In this document: in pieces, positions 1-6,593 of the stretch | Layout of the letters: the number at the start of each line of letters is the position of its first letter | How positions within the stretch are numbered: position 1 is the stretch's first letter | From: an uncultured Lachnospiraceae bacterium | GTDB taxonomy: Bacteria > Bacillota > Clostridia > Lachnospirales > Lachnospiraceae | Direction: 5' to 3' | DNA length: 8,040 bases | Assembly: GCA_910583965.1 (NCBI GenBank) | Contig: CAJUAE010000131.1 | Coordinates: forward strand, 1 to 8,040 | The notes under the pieces: model-generated | The model's database searches: none | What the model saw: only the letters and a program-made list of their open reading frames with translations | Told to the model about the DNA's origin: nothing | Made by a program: the position numbers and the translations under genes

Positions 1-28
1 CAGCGAGTATCATGGTGTGATTCACCAT
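1..28 (-). CDS. atpF: ATP synthase subunit b, start only (partial)
   Basis: Only the first nine codons, read leftwards from ATG at 28-26, lie in the window. An AAGGAGG ribosome binding site at 38-44 sits nine bases before this ATG. A second in-frame ATG at 13-11 is less well placed. The assignment to subunit b, the membrane-anchored peripheral stalk of the F-type ATP synthase, rests on operon order: in bacterial atp operons atpF follows atpB and atpE. The nine residues (MVNHTMILA) are too few to identify the protein by themselves. Confidence 0.65.
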
Positions 29-82
29 ACCTTTGTACCTCCTTTTATCATTCTACTGATTTAGAAAATATCTTCATTTTGA

Positions 83-337
83 TTATGGTACCAAAGGTTT
101 TACGAATAGTAGCAACATCGCCACAAGCAAACCATAAAGACCTGTTGTCTCTGCAACTGCCTGACCAAGAAGCATAGTGGAAGTAACATCAGACTTCGCA
201 CCTGGATTTCTTCCCACTGCTGCCGCTGCATGACCAGCAGCAATACCCTGGCCTACACCAGGTCCAATACCTGCGATAACCGCAAGACCTGCGCCAATTG
301 CTGAACAACCTAAGATAAAGTTTGAATTAAATTCCAT
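83..337 (-). CDS. atpE: ATP synthase subunit c (rotor ring, Na+-type ligands)
   Basis: This is the 84-residue proteolipid that forms the rotating c-ring of the F-type ATP synthase in the membrane. It has the expected hairpin: a glycine-rich first helix (about residues 8-40, with GIGPGVGQG), a polar loop containing the conserved R43-N44-P45, and a second helix with the ion-binding carboxylate E63 (GQAVAETTG). Q30 in helix 1 and T64/T65 next to E63, with Y68 after them, match the Na+-coordinating pattern of Na+-translocating c subunits such as that of Ilyobacter tartaricus. Na+ coupling is therefore inferred. The start follows an AGGAGG site with an eight-base spacer. It lies between atpB (80-bp gap) and atpF (54-bp gap) in the same transcript. 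Confidence 0.97.
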   Translation of the reverse strand: MEFNSNFILGCSAIGAGLAVIAGIGPGVGQGIAAGHAAAAVGRNPGAKSDVTSTMLLGQAVAETTGLYGLLVAMLLLFVKPLVP

Positions 338-417
338 GATTCATTCCTCCTGCTTAATTGATTAATTTATCATTCTCAACCCATGCACTGCACTGGCTGG
401 AATTTCCCTTTGTATTA

Positions 418-1134
418 TTACCCCTCGATTGCATTGTTGATGTATGTCATTGTCAACATACAAAATACATATGTCTGGATAGCACCAGAGAACAAATCGA
501 AGTACACATGAAGCGCTGCTGGCCAGCCTGTAGCAATAAAGCCAAGCAGACCATAGAGTAGTGCCATCATAACGGTTCCTGACAAAACGTTTGCAAACAA
601 ACGAAGTGACAGCGAAATAGGAACTGCTATATCACCTATCACATTGATTGGTGCCCAGATTGGCCATGGGTCACACAGTCCTTTAATCACGCCTGAAACT
701 TTCTGGTATTTGAATTTGTTAAAGGTAATTAAAGTAAACGTAATCAAACCAAGTGCAAATGTCACACCGTAATCAGCTGTTGGTGCCCTAAGTCCCATCA
801 GCCCCGAAATGTTGCTGATAAGAATAAAGATAAACAGTGTGCCAATATAATTGGCAAAAGCTGTTGCATTTTTCCCCATAACACCTTTAATCATACTATC
901 AAGCTTCTCAACAATAAGCTCCACAACATTTTGAAACGCTCCTGGAACCTCTGTAGCATGTTTGACTACCTTGTTTGCACACAAACAAAATATAATGATA
1001 ATTGCCATGACAATAAACAGACATACATGCGTGGTGGTTATCCACAGTTTCTGTCCAAAAAGCTCATACTGAAATACGCCATGTATCATAAAATCAATGT
1101 TGTCCGCACCAGATAACAATATTCCTGCTCCCAT
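418..1134 (-). CDS. atpB: ATP synthase subunit a (ion channel stator)
   Basis: This 238-residue integral membrane protein is the stator half of the F0 ion channel, passing ions to and from the c-ring. Its length suits the family. Hydrophobic segments are visible near residues 35-53, 95-112, 122-138, 160-175, 183-202 and 210-232. The family signature SLSLRLFAN at 174-182 contains the essential arginine (R178), which faces the c-ring carboxylate. The stretch TAFANYIGTL and the motif NISGLMG before the third helix are also typical. The start codon follows a purine-rich GGGGGTGAG stretch. It lies 24 bp after atpI and before atpE, matching the usual operon order. Confidence 0.97.
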   Translation of the reverse strand: MGAGILLSGADNIDFMIHGVFQYELFGQKLWITTTHVCLFIVMAIIIIFCLCANKVVKHATEVPGAFQNVVELIVEKLDSMIKGVMGKNATAFANYIGTLFIFILISNISGLMGLRAPTADYGVTFALGLITFTLITFNKFKYQKVSGVIKGLCDPWPIWAPINVIGDIAVPISLSLRLFANVLSGTVMMALLYGLLGFIATGWPAALHVYFDLFSGAIQTYVFCMLTMTYINNAIEG

Positions 1135-1158
1135 ACACTCACCCCCTTAATTTCTTTT

Positions 1159-1569
1159 TTATTCAGTTTTCCCATTGTCTGGTTCATGGAACCACCTGGC
1201 AAGCAACGGCTGTAGATAAGCGGATATTTTCAATCCCATAATTCCAGCAAAAGCAGCCAATGGATTGCCGATTTTTGTTGTCATCAGAATACCCAAAATA
1301 ATTATCACCACAAGATATCTGATGATATTTTGTCTTGTAACTGTTGCCTGCGCCTCCTTTACATCCCTTTCCACAGCAGAATTAAGCGTAACCGCCATAT
1401 GAAAGGCCATAAAAATTGCAGTGAGTACTCCTACCCAGAGTCCTACACTATAGTTTGCCTTATCTGTTACGAGAAATAAACCAACTGCCTGACATATCAC
1501 ACCAAACAAAATAATTCCAAAGAGAAGTCCCGGCAGCGCAATATTAATTTTTTTAAGCCTTGTCCTCAT
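1159..1569 (-). CDS. atpI: ATP synthase subunit I-like membrane protein
   Basis: This small membrane protein has four hydrophobic segments and sits just before atpB, the classical place of atpI. Members of the ATP-synthase-I family are thought to help assemble the c-ring or supply Mg2+/Ca2+, and are usually poorly conserved, so the name rests on topology and position. The longest open frame starts at 1578, but that ATG directly abuts the GAGGGAG ribosome binding site at 1579-1585. The in-frame ATG at 1569-1567 has a nine-base spacer and is preferred, giving 136 residues. The gene overlaps the end of the upstream atpZ-like gene by 17 bases, which suggests translational coupling. The C-terminus is hydrophilic, ending FHEPDNGKTE. 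Confidence 0.85.
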   Translation of the reverse strand: MRTRLKKINIALPGLLFGIILFGVICQAVGLFLVTDKANYSVGLWVGVLTAIFMAFHMAVTLNSAVERDVKEAQATVTRQNIIRYLVVIIILGILMTTKIGNPLAAFAGIMGLKISAYLQPLLARWFHEPDNGKTE

Positions 1570-1801
1570 GTTTGTCATCTCCCTCGTAAATATCCCTTGC
1601 CAGAATAAAAATATTCCGAAATCCCGCTATAGCGCCTACAAAGAATAACAAAACAAACCAAAATGCGGTTCCTAGCTTTCTGTCCAGAAACAAACCCGCA
1701 AAGGAGCATAAAAAGATTGGGACAAGCATGTTAATACCAAACTGGGATATTACAGCCAGCGAGCGATAAACTGACTTCTTATATTTTTTATCTTTTCCCA
1801 T
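1553..1801 (-). CDS. atpZ: AtpZ/AtpI-family small membrane protein
   Basis: This is an 82-residue protein with a basic N-terminus and two hydrophobic helices (about 17-39 and 45-67). They are joined by FLDRKLGT, and the second carries the glycine-rich GAIAGFRNIF, which is typical of the AtpZ/AtpI family (ATPase gene 1). Such proteins precede atpB in many Firmicutes and have been linked to divalent cation supply or assembly of F0; their exact role is unsettled. The charged tail (IYEGDDKHEDKA) lies in the cytoplasm if the usual topology holds. The start follows a GGAGG site. It is the first gene after the promoter at 1876-1904, with a 5' leader of about 70 bases, and its 3' end overlaps atpI. 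Confidence 0.85.
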   Translation of the reverse strand: MGKDKKYKKSVYRSLAVISQFGINMLVPIFLCSFAGLFLDRKLGTAFWFVLLFFVGAIAGFRNIFILARDIYEGDDKHEDKA

Positions 1802-1875
1802 TTCTTTACCTCCATATGCCTATCCTGATGCAATAATACCATTCTAACGCCAATCTTTCACAACGCCCAAAACTC

Positions 1876-1904
1876 ATTATACAAAAAATTGGTAAAAATG
1901 TCTA
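1876..1904 (-). promoter_or_regulatory. Sigma-A-type promoter of the atp operon
   Basis: On the minus strand, TAGACA (1904-1899, five of six matches to TTGACA) is followed after 17 bases by a perfect TATAAT (1881-1876). Transcription would start near 1869, about 68 bases before the atpZ-like start codon. No clear operator or riboswitch is visible between it and the gene. Confidence 0.8.
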
Positions 1905-1965
1905 GTAAATGTCTGATTTTAACAGCTTTTACTACAGCCGTTCAGCCTTGTACTTCCAGTTGCAA

Positions 1966-2004
1966 GTATCAAGCCATACAAAACCACTCCATGGTGGTTG
2001 ATAC
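1966..2004 (-). terminator. Hairpin after the HD-GYP gene, possible weak terminator
   Basis: Read on the minus strand, GTATCAA at the 5' end pairs with TTGATAC at the 3' end. Inside, AACCAC and GTGGTT form a six-pair stem around a six-base loop, followed by TTTTG; the inner and outer stems share two bases, so they compete slightly. It lies 69 bases beyond the HD-GYP stop and before the atp promoter. The U-run is short, so termination would be weak. It is the only structure in 1905-2072 that could end the signalling transcript. Confidence 0.35.
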
Positions 2005-2072
2005 ATCTCAACTTCATAACTATTTCACGGACTTTACAACTAGTACAAAATCCTAGATTGGACGATTACCTT

Positions 2073-3176
2073 TTACTCAATAATCTCTACATCTGCAAAA
2101 GAAAATCCTTCTTCTGTCATAATAAGCAGTTCTGCCTTGGCAAGTTGGAAACAGTCGAGTATCTCCGACGAGAAAACACCACATTCCCCATCCATTATCA
2201 TATGGATTGCGTCTTCCACAGCATACGCGCTCTTATATACTCGTTTGCTCACCAGCGCATCATACACATCAATGATTGAAACAATCTGTGCCCAGATAGG
2301 AATCTCGTCTCCCTTTAGGCTGTCTGGATATCCATTTCCGTCATAGCGCTCATGATGATATCTACAAATATCATAACAATAATGATAAAATTCATTGTCC
2401 TCTTGCTTGAATTTCTCCAAAATTTCACAGCCATAAACTGTGTGCCGTTTCATTTCCTCAAATTCTTCCTGTGTAAGTCTTCCGGGCTTTAAAAGAATAC
2501 TATCGGGTATCGCAATCTTGCCGATATCATGAAGTGCCGATGCACTGACAATCAATGCAGCTTGGTCTTTTGTAATACCATATTTGGGATAATATTTCAT
2601 AAGATATTTTAAGAAAATCTTTGTGAAATATTTCACTCTCTGAATATGTTCTCCAGACTCAAGACTCCGAAACTCCACTACTGAACTAAGTGCATTCACC
2701 AAAAATTCATTGCTTCGCTCCAGCTTTTCTCGACTCTCCCGCAATTGTCTTGTGCGCATCTCTAATTTGCGCTCCACATCAATTCTATGTTCAAAAAGCT
2801 CTATAATATTCTTGGCACGCCGCATGACAACATTTGGTGCAAATGGCTTGTAGATAATGTCAGAAGCACCGTATTCATACGCCTTCTCATCCGTCTCATC
2901 TGTCGCCTCCCCTGTAATCATGATAACAGGAATATAGTCAATATAATCCTTCTCATTCATGAAACGCAGCACATCTAATCCAGACATTTTTGGCATCAGC
3001 AAATCCAAAAACAAAAGACACAGTCGATCGCTATTCTCTGTGATTAACTTCACAGCCTCCTCCCCGTCCTTGGCTTGTAGAATATTGTATTGCTCCTCAA
3101 ATATAAATTTGATCATCTCACGGTTTAATTCTGCATCATCTGCTATTAAAATGGTATCTTTTTCTATTATTTCCAC
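2073..3176 (-). CDS. REC-HD-GYP response regulator, predicted c-di-GMP phosphodiesterase
   Basis: This 367-residue cytoplasmic protein has two domains. Residues 7-125 form a receiver with the acidic pair D13/D14, phospho-acceptor D58 (FLDLLMP), T88 and K110-P111. A charged coiled coil (about 130-158) leads to an HD-GYP domain (about 160-345). All metal and active-site residues are visible: H177, H216-D217 (ALHDIGK), H245, H274-H275-E276 and D303, plus the defining GYP at 282-284. It should therefore hydrolyse cyclic di-GMP under control of phosphorylation at D58; the activity is inferred from the motifs. The start codon is GTG, with AGGAG overlapping the end of the hpt gene seven bases upstream. 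The tight spacing suggests that the Hpt protein is its phosphodonor. Confidence 0.93.
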   Translation of the reverse strand: MEIIEKDTILIADDAELNREMIKFIFEEQYNILQAKDGEEAVKLITENSDRLCLLFLDLLMPKMSGLDVLRFMNEKDYIDYIPVIMITGEATDETDEKAYEYGASDIIYKPFAPNVVMRRAKNIIELFEHRIDVERKLEMRTRQLRESREKLERSNEFLVNALSSVVEFRSLESGEHIQRVKYFTKIFLKYLMKYYPKYGITKDQAALIVSASALHDIGKIAIPDSILLKPGRLTQEEFEEMKRHTVYGCEILEKFKQEDNEFYHYCYDICRYHHERYDGNGYPDSLKGDEIPIWAQIVSIIDVYDALVSKRVYKSAYAVEDAIHMIMDGECGVFSSEILDCFQLAKAELLIMTEEGFSFADVEIIE

Positions 3177-3183
3177 TACTTTC

Positions 3184-3540
3184 TCACTCCTGTTCCAGTA
3201 ATTTCCCTATACCTGCAATCACAATATTATAATCCTCTGTCACTACGTCAAGCATTTTCTTTGCCGCTTCCAAATCTTTTCCACGAAGAATCTCTGTAAT
3301 CTCATGACTAGATTGGTAAAGCCTTGTAAACGCCATATTCTGGCACATTCCCTTCATGGTATGCGCAGCCCGAAACGCCTCCTCCGCATCTCCATCCTGA
3401 ATACTTTTTGCAAGCATATTAAAGCTTCCATCTCTTGTGAACATTCCTGCAAACTTTTTGATTCTGTCCTCTGTTCGCAATCGTGACATAATATCATTAT
3501 AGTCACCGCCTACCTCATCATAGAACTCTTGTACTGTCAT
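3184..3540 (-). CDS. Stand-alone Hpt phosphotransfer protein
   Basis: This is a 118-residue single-domain, mainly helical protein. The segment AAHTMKGMCQNM contains the HxxKG motif of histidine-containing phosphotransfer domains, with H60 as the predicted phosphorylated residue. There is no kinase or ATP-binding domain, so it can only relay phosphate between a kinase and a receiver. The neighbouring receiver of the HD-GYP protein, seven bases downstream, is the natural partner. The start follows a GGAGGG site. Upstream lies a 205-bp gap that separates it from the FIST and MCP genes and holds a palindrome-rich block and a candidate promoter. No donor histidine kinase is present in the window. 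Confidence 0.92.
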   Translation of the reverse strand: MTVQEFYDEVGGDYNDIMSRLRTEDRIKKFAGMFTRDGSFNMLAKSIQDGDAEEAFRAAHTMKGMCQNMAFTRLYQSSHEITEILRGKDLEAAKKMLDVVTEDYNIVIAGIGKLLEQE

Positions 3541-3578
3541 AACTTCCCTCCTAAATTATTCCTTCATAATTGTATATT

Positions 3579-3711
3579 TTCTATACGAATTCCTCATGCC
3601 GCCTTTGGCGGCTCAAATAGATATGAAAAACGCTGTCTTTTGCGTTTTGGGACATGAAATCACTTAAATTAAGATGGTGAAATCTTTGATTTCACATTGT
3701 TTCCTATAGAA
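3579..3711. repeat. Palindrome-rich block with terminal inverted repeats, possible MITE-like element
   Basis: TTCTATACGAA at 3579-3589 is matched in inverted orientation by TTCCTATAGAA at 3701-3711 (10 of 11 bases). Between them lie three hairpins: GCCGCC-TTT-GGCGGC (3598-3612), AAAACGC with GCGTTTT around an eight-base loop (3627-3648), and GTGAAATC-TTT-GATTTCAC (3677-3695), all with perfect stems. Just outside is a further small hairpin, GTATA-TTTTC-TATAC (3572-3586), overlapping the left repeat. There is no coding potential. It could be a small non-autonomous mobile element or simply a structured leader; one copy cannot decide. The middle hairpin, read on the minus strand, is followed by a short U-run and could partly terminate transcription from the MCP gene. 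Confidence 0.45.
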
Positions 3712-3739
3712 TTATATCTCAAAACTGCATACAATTCAA
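3711..3739 (-). promoter_or_regulatory. Candidate promoter for the hpt/HD-GYP genes
   Basis: On the minus strand, TTGAAT (3739-3734, four of six matches) is followed after 17 bases by a perfect TATAAT (3716-3711). It lies directly after the MCP stop codon and would start transcripts near 3704, so the hairpins at 3598-3695 would form part of a leader of about 165 bases. Its -10 box touches the right terminal repeat of the palindromic block. Confidence 0.5.
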
Positions 3740-3745
3740 TGTATT

Positions 3746-4699
3746 TTATATAGTTTCCCTGCTCTCTGCCATCTCCTCCACCAAAGGACGAATCTGAGAC
3801 AACATATTGTCAATATCTTCAAACATTGCACTCTTTATTGTTCCAAGATTATTGGCGCGATCAATATGCCGAACCACCTCTTTATATTGATGCTTTATCT
3901 CATCAAAAAACTGTCCAATTGTCTGTAACTCTCTATGCGCATTGTCAATTACATCTGAGATTTCTGCCTGAACGGTTATTGTACCCTCCGCTGTTGTAAT
4001 AATTTTATTAAATGATTCATAAGTACTGTTGACTGTATCTATATTGCGATCTAGCGCCTGCTGTGATATAGAAATACTATTGTTGAGTTTTCCTGTTCCG
4101 CGCTCAACTTCATGAATCCCTGTATCCACTTCCTCTGCAAGACCCTTAATCTCGTCTGCAAGTTCCTTCACATTAGAGGCAACTACAGAAAACCCTTTTC
4201 CCGATTGACCAGCTCTTGCCGCCTCAATCGACGCGTTAATTGCTAAAATATTTGTCTGTTCTGCAATTGAAATAATCTTTTTCATACACCGCTGAATACC
4301 ATCCACTGCGGACTGTAATTGCTCAAAAGTCTGTTCCATATCGCTGTAAGAACGCTCCACTTGCACAGAAGTACTCTTTAATTCCTCAACCTTATCTTGC
4401 GCTTCCGCTACAGCCCCGCTAATCGATCCACGCACTTCATCAAACTGCCCCGCTGCGGTATTAATATCAGAAAAGGACTGTTCAAATTCCGACAATTGCT
4501 CATGAAAATGATCTGCCCTTCTCATCACTTCCTTAAAAGAACTACCAACCATACCAAGTTCCCACAAAGACTCCACTTCTTTGCCAATTAATTCATTACG
4601 ATACTCTTTCAAATTGTCTGTCACATGCAGTATTGGAGAAAGATTTTGCATATTCTTTCTATTTTTGCCTGTCTTTTTCCATGGAAAGTTTAAAAACAT
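3746..4699 (-). CDS. Soluble methyl-accepting chemotaxis-type protein
   Basis: This 317-residue protein has no membrane segment, signal peptide, HAMP or recognisable ligand-binding domain. After a short basic N-terminus (1-20) it is almost entirely helical coiled coil. The receptor signalling tip is clear at about 143-185, including IAEQTNILAINASIEAARAG and GKGFSVVA. Compared with the usual tip, the glutamate after ARAG is Q165 and the DEV/SEV segment is S175-N176-V177, so contacts with CheA/CheW may differ. Its input probably comes from a partner protein, and the FIST gene 18 bases upstream is the obvious candidate. The start follows AGGAGG with a good spacer. Classical chemotaxis or another output are both possible. 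Confidence 0.9.
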   Translation of the reverse strand: MFLNFPWKKTGKNRKNMQNLSPILHVTDNLKEYRNELIGKEVESLWELGMVGSSFKEVMRRADHFHEQLSEFEQSFSDINTAAGQFDEVRGSISGAVAEAQDKVEELKSTSVQVERSYSDMEQTFEQLQSAVDGIQRCMKKIISIAEQTNILAINASIEAARAGQSGKGFSVVASNVKELADEIKGLAEEVDTGIHEVERGTGKLNNSISISQQALDRNIDTVNSTYESFNKIITTAEGTITVQAEISDVIDNAHRELQTIGQFFDEIKHQYKEVVRHIDRANNLGTIKSAMFEDIDNMLSQIRPLVEEMAESRETI

Positions 4700-4717
4700 C
4701 CTGTTATCCTCCTTGCT

Positions 4718-5773
4718 TTACTCAAACACTACACAGGTCATAGACTGGTTGACAAACCGATTGTTGTAATGTTCACCATAACCGACAAGCCCTGCATGAC
4801 TTCCAAGTTCTGCCATCTGTTGCAAATAGGTCTGCATATAATCACGCTCACAGAACAGTTTATATCGAAATAGACAGTTTACAGAAAAGACTGCGGAACG
4901 CTGTGGAAAATCCTTGCAAATTGTCCGAATTGTATGCTGTACAACTTCTTCGTAATCCGCAAGTTGAAGCAGAATTAAAACATCGGAATCATTCACCTGG
5001 CGAAAACATGCAAGCGCATCTCCCTGAACCTCTTTTATAGAAATAATACAGATATCATCTCCATTAATTTTTCCAAATGGATTCTGAAATGTCTGTGTCA
5101 AAATCTGCTCGTCTGTCACATGGAGAATACTTTGATAAACCTGCTTTGCAGATTTCCCATTGAGAGTTCCTATCACATAATTTTCCTTGTCCGTATCCGC
5201 AGCAATAAATCGATAATTACCAAGTTTGCGATATATATTCTCCTTATAAGTTTTCACTCTGCCATTATGATTGCGCACTAACGCATATACTACTGCATCC
5301 TGATAAATTTTCCCGTTTACGGATACCTTTCCTGCATCTCCTGTTCCGCCGACCAAAGAAATACCCCTTTGCCTAAGTACAGTATTGATTGTCGTCAGCA
5401 CACAGGCATCATTTCCGCAACAAAAATCAATGCATATTGTATCTTCACTCGCCGCATTTACTTTTTGAAGATCTTCCTCTAGACGGCTTATGTATTTTAC
5501 TGGCATAACAGAAACTTCTTCTAGAACATTTGCCGCAGCACTTACGCCATCAAGAAACGCTACTACACCAACTCCTTCCTCCACCATTCTAGTATCATAA
5601 CTCATGCCAACACAGCCGATACTCGGAACCCCTGGATAGTATTTCTCCAACGCCTTTACATGTTTCTCAAACTGAGCATTATTGGACATTAGCATTATAA
5701 ATTGAGGATTTTCCAATGTGCTAAGCGCCTCCATCAAATCTCCGCTTTGGCTCATTCCAAAAAACTGTCTCAT
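4718..5773 (-). CDS. FIST-domain sensor protein (FIST_N + FIST_C)
   Basis: This is a 351-residue cytoplasmic protein. The N-terminal FIST part shows GCVGMSYD (53-60), EEGVGVVAF (65-73) and VGGTGDAG (141-148) followed by a Y-Q-D-A-V-V-Y strand. The C-terminal FIST_C part runs from NPFG (231-234) through FSVNC (296-300) to GLVGYGEHYNNRFVNQS. FIST proteins are intracellular sensors found with signalling genes. Some (NosP) bind haem and sense nitric oxide, others have been proposed to bind amino acids; the ligand here is not known. A cysteine cluster, C118-C119 and C124, is notable. The gene is first in its unit, starts after AAGGAGG, and is 18 bases before the MCP-type gene, suggesting that the two proteins act together. 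Confidence 0.9.
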   Translation of the reverse strand: MRQFFGMSQSGDLMEALSTLENPQFIMLMSNNAQFEKHVKALEKYYPGVPSIGCVGMSYDTRMVEEGVGVVAFLDGVSAAANVLEEVSVMPVKYISRLEEDLQKVNAASEDTICIDFCCGNDACVLTTINTVLRQRGISLVGGTGDAGKVSVNGKIYQDAVVYALVRNHNGRVKTYKENIYRKLGNYRFIAADTDKENYVIGTLNGKSAKQVYQSILHVTDEQILTQTFQNPFGKINGDDICIISIKEVQGDALACFRQVNDSDVLILLQLADYEEVVQHTIRTICKDFPQRSAVFSVNCLFRYKLFCERDYMQTYLQQMAELGSHAGLVGYGEHYNNRFVNQSMTCVVFE

Positions 5774-5837
5774 GTTGTCGCCTCCTTATGTGTTTCTATT
5801 AACTTATACAATGATACATTCTTTGATAACTGTTTTG

Positions 5838-5866
5838 ATTATACGTTAAAATTGTCTAAAGTGCAA
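5838..5866 (-). promoter_or_regulatory. Promoter of the FIST-MCP unit
   Basis: On the minus strand, TTGCAC (5866-5861) lies 17 bases before a perfect TATAAT (5843-5838). The -35 box is weak (three of six), so an activator may be needed. The leader to the FIST start codon would be about 60 bases. Confidence 0.6.
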
Positions 5867-5918
5867 TGACTAAAAGTAACGATAATTGCTATTTCTTTGG
5901 AAAAGCATAGGAAAAACA

Positions 5919-5947
5919 TTGAAGCCATTGAAAAAATGCGTTACACT
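5919..5947 (+). promoter_or_regulatory. Candidate promoter of the DUF402 gene
   Basis: TTGAAG (5919-5924) and TACACT (5942-5947) are separated by 17 bases (each four of six matches). Transcripts would start near 5954 and carry a leader of about 145 bases. The interval 5774-6098 between the two divergent genes holds only this promoter, the minus-strand promoter at 5838-5866 and the leader structures. Confidence 0.4.
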
Positions 5948-5972
5948 ATAAACACAGCCTTTTTCTTTTGAG

Positions 5973-6037
5973 TCATCCCCTATAACAAGCTGGGGTATGA
6001 GACACTTGCGGCCTTTGCTAAATATTTATTTCGCAGT
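5973..6037 (+). other. Structured 5' leader of the DUF402 gene
   Basis: TCAT-CCCC (5973-5980) pairs with GGGG-T-ATGA (5992-6000), eight pairs with one bulged T. A second hairpin joins ACT(T)GCG (6004-6010) with CGCAGT (6032-6037). Together they lie back to back in the leader. I do not recognise a known riboswitch class, and no U-run follows either stem, so this is not a terminator. Confidence 0.35.
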
Positions 6038-6098
6038 CGCTTGATTCAGCTTGCGAGAATAAAGGTTAAGTTTAGGATTATAAAGGAGAGTCTATGCC

Positions 6099-6578
6099 AT
6101 GGATCATTTAAAAATTTACCGCAAACGCATGATACCTGATGAGTGTATTCTGTTGAAAGATGACATTATCCTAGAACAGACAAAAGACCTGATCATCACA
6201 AAGTGGAACACCTTAAAGCCGCGTCAAGATTTTCAGTATGGTTATTCTTGTTATTTTTTGAACCACGGCTATAAAGTGAGCAAATTATACCGAGAAGACA
6301 ATACATTTCTCCACTGGTATTGTGATATTGTAGATTATCAGTATAAAGAAAAGGAAAACGCACTTATCGTCACGGACCTTCTGGCTGATGTCGTTATCTA
6401 TCCTGACGGCTTTGTCAAAGTCCTCGACGTCAATGAACTTGCTATCGCCCTTGAGAAAAAGCTCTGTGATCCGCAGCGCATTATACAGGCATTGAAAAAA
6501 CTTGACAGTCTCCTAAATTTAATTTATGACAACAAATTTGATACATTATCCTCCAAAATTGAACAGCAGATTCTCTAA
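6099..6578 (+). CDS. DUF402-family protein (predicted nucleoside phosphatase-like)
   Basis: This 159-residue soluble protein has the DUF402 signature: HWYCDIVDY (72-80), then DLLADVVIYPDG (93-104) and VLDVNEL (108-114). The acidic residues D76, D93, D97, D103, D110 and E113 are those expected to bind Mg2+ in the family. Relatives include the Staphylococcus aureus nucleoside di/triphosphatase and the FomD hydrolase, so phosphate-ester hydrolysis is inferred; the real substrate is unknown. The start is fixed by an in-frame stop at 6081; AAAGGAG at 6082-6088 is ten bases before it. An out-of-frame ATG at 6094, better spaced, opens only five codons and could lower translation. The gene converges on the cation exporter, 15 bp away, with no terminator between. 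Confidence 0.88.
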   Translation: MDHLKIYRKRMIPDECILLKDDIILEQTKDLIITKWNTLKPRQDFQYGYSCYFLNHGYKVSKLYREDNTFLHWYCDIVDYQYKEKENALIVTDLLADVVIYPDGFVKVLDVNELAIALEKKLCDPQRIIQALKKLDSLLNLIYDNKFDTLSSKIEQQIL

Positions 6579-6593
6579 ATATATGTTCTATCT

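Noticed and set aside
358..561. Plus-strand open frame opposite atpB
   Set aside because: It lies antisense to the clearly conserved subunit a gene and shows no recognisable domain.
2137..3201. Several plus-strand open frames opposite the HD-GYP gene
   Set aside because: All are antisense to a gene with intact catalytic motifs, lack convincing ribosome binding sites and resemble no family.
3598..3612. GCCGCC-TTT-GGCGGC hairpin as an intrinsic terminator
   Set aside because: The stem is strong but neither strand has a following T-run, so it is kept only as part of the palindromic block.
5997..6044. Fifteen-codon frame in the DUF402 leader
   Set aside because: The GGGG before its ATG is only one base away, far too close to act as a ribosome binding site, and it is part of the hairpin stem.
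5954..6098. A c-di-GMP riboswitch in the DUF402 leader, considered because of the c-di-GMP gene nearby
   Set aside because: The conserved blocks of the type I and type II c-di-GMP riboswitches are absent on both strands.
6579..6593. Bidirectional terminator between the convergent DUF402 and exporter genes
   Set aside because: The gap is only 15 bases, AT-rich and without an inverted repeat.
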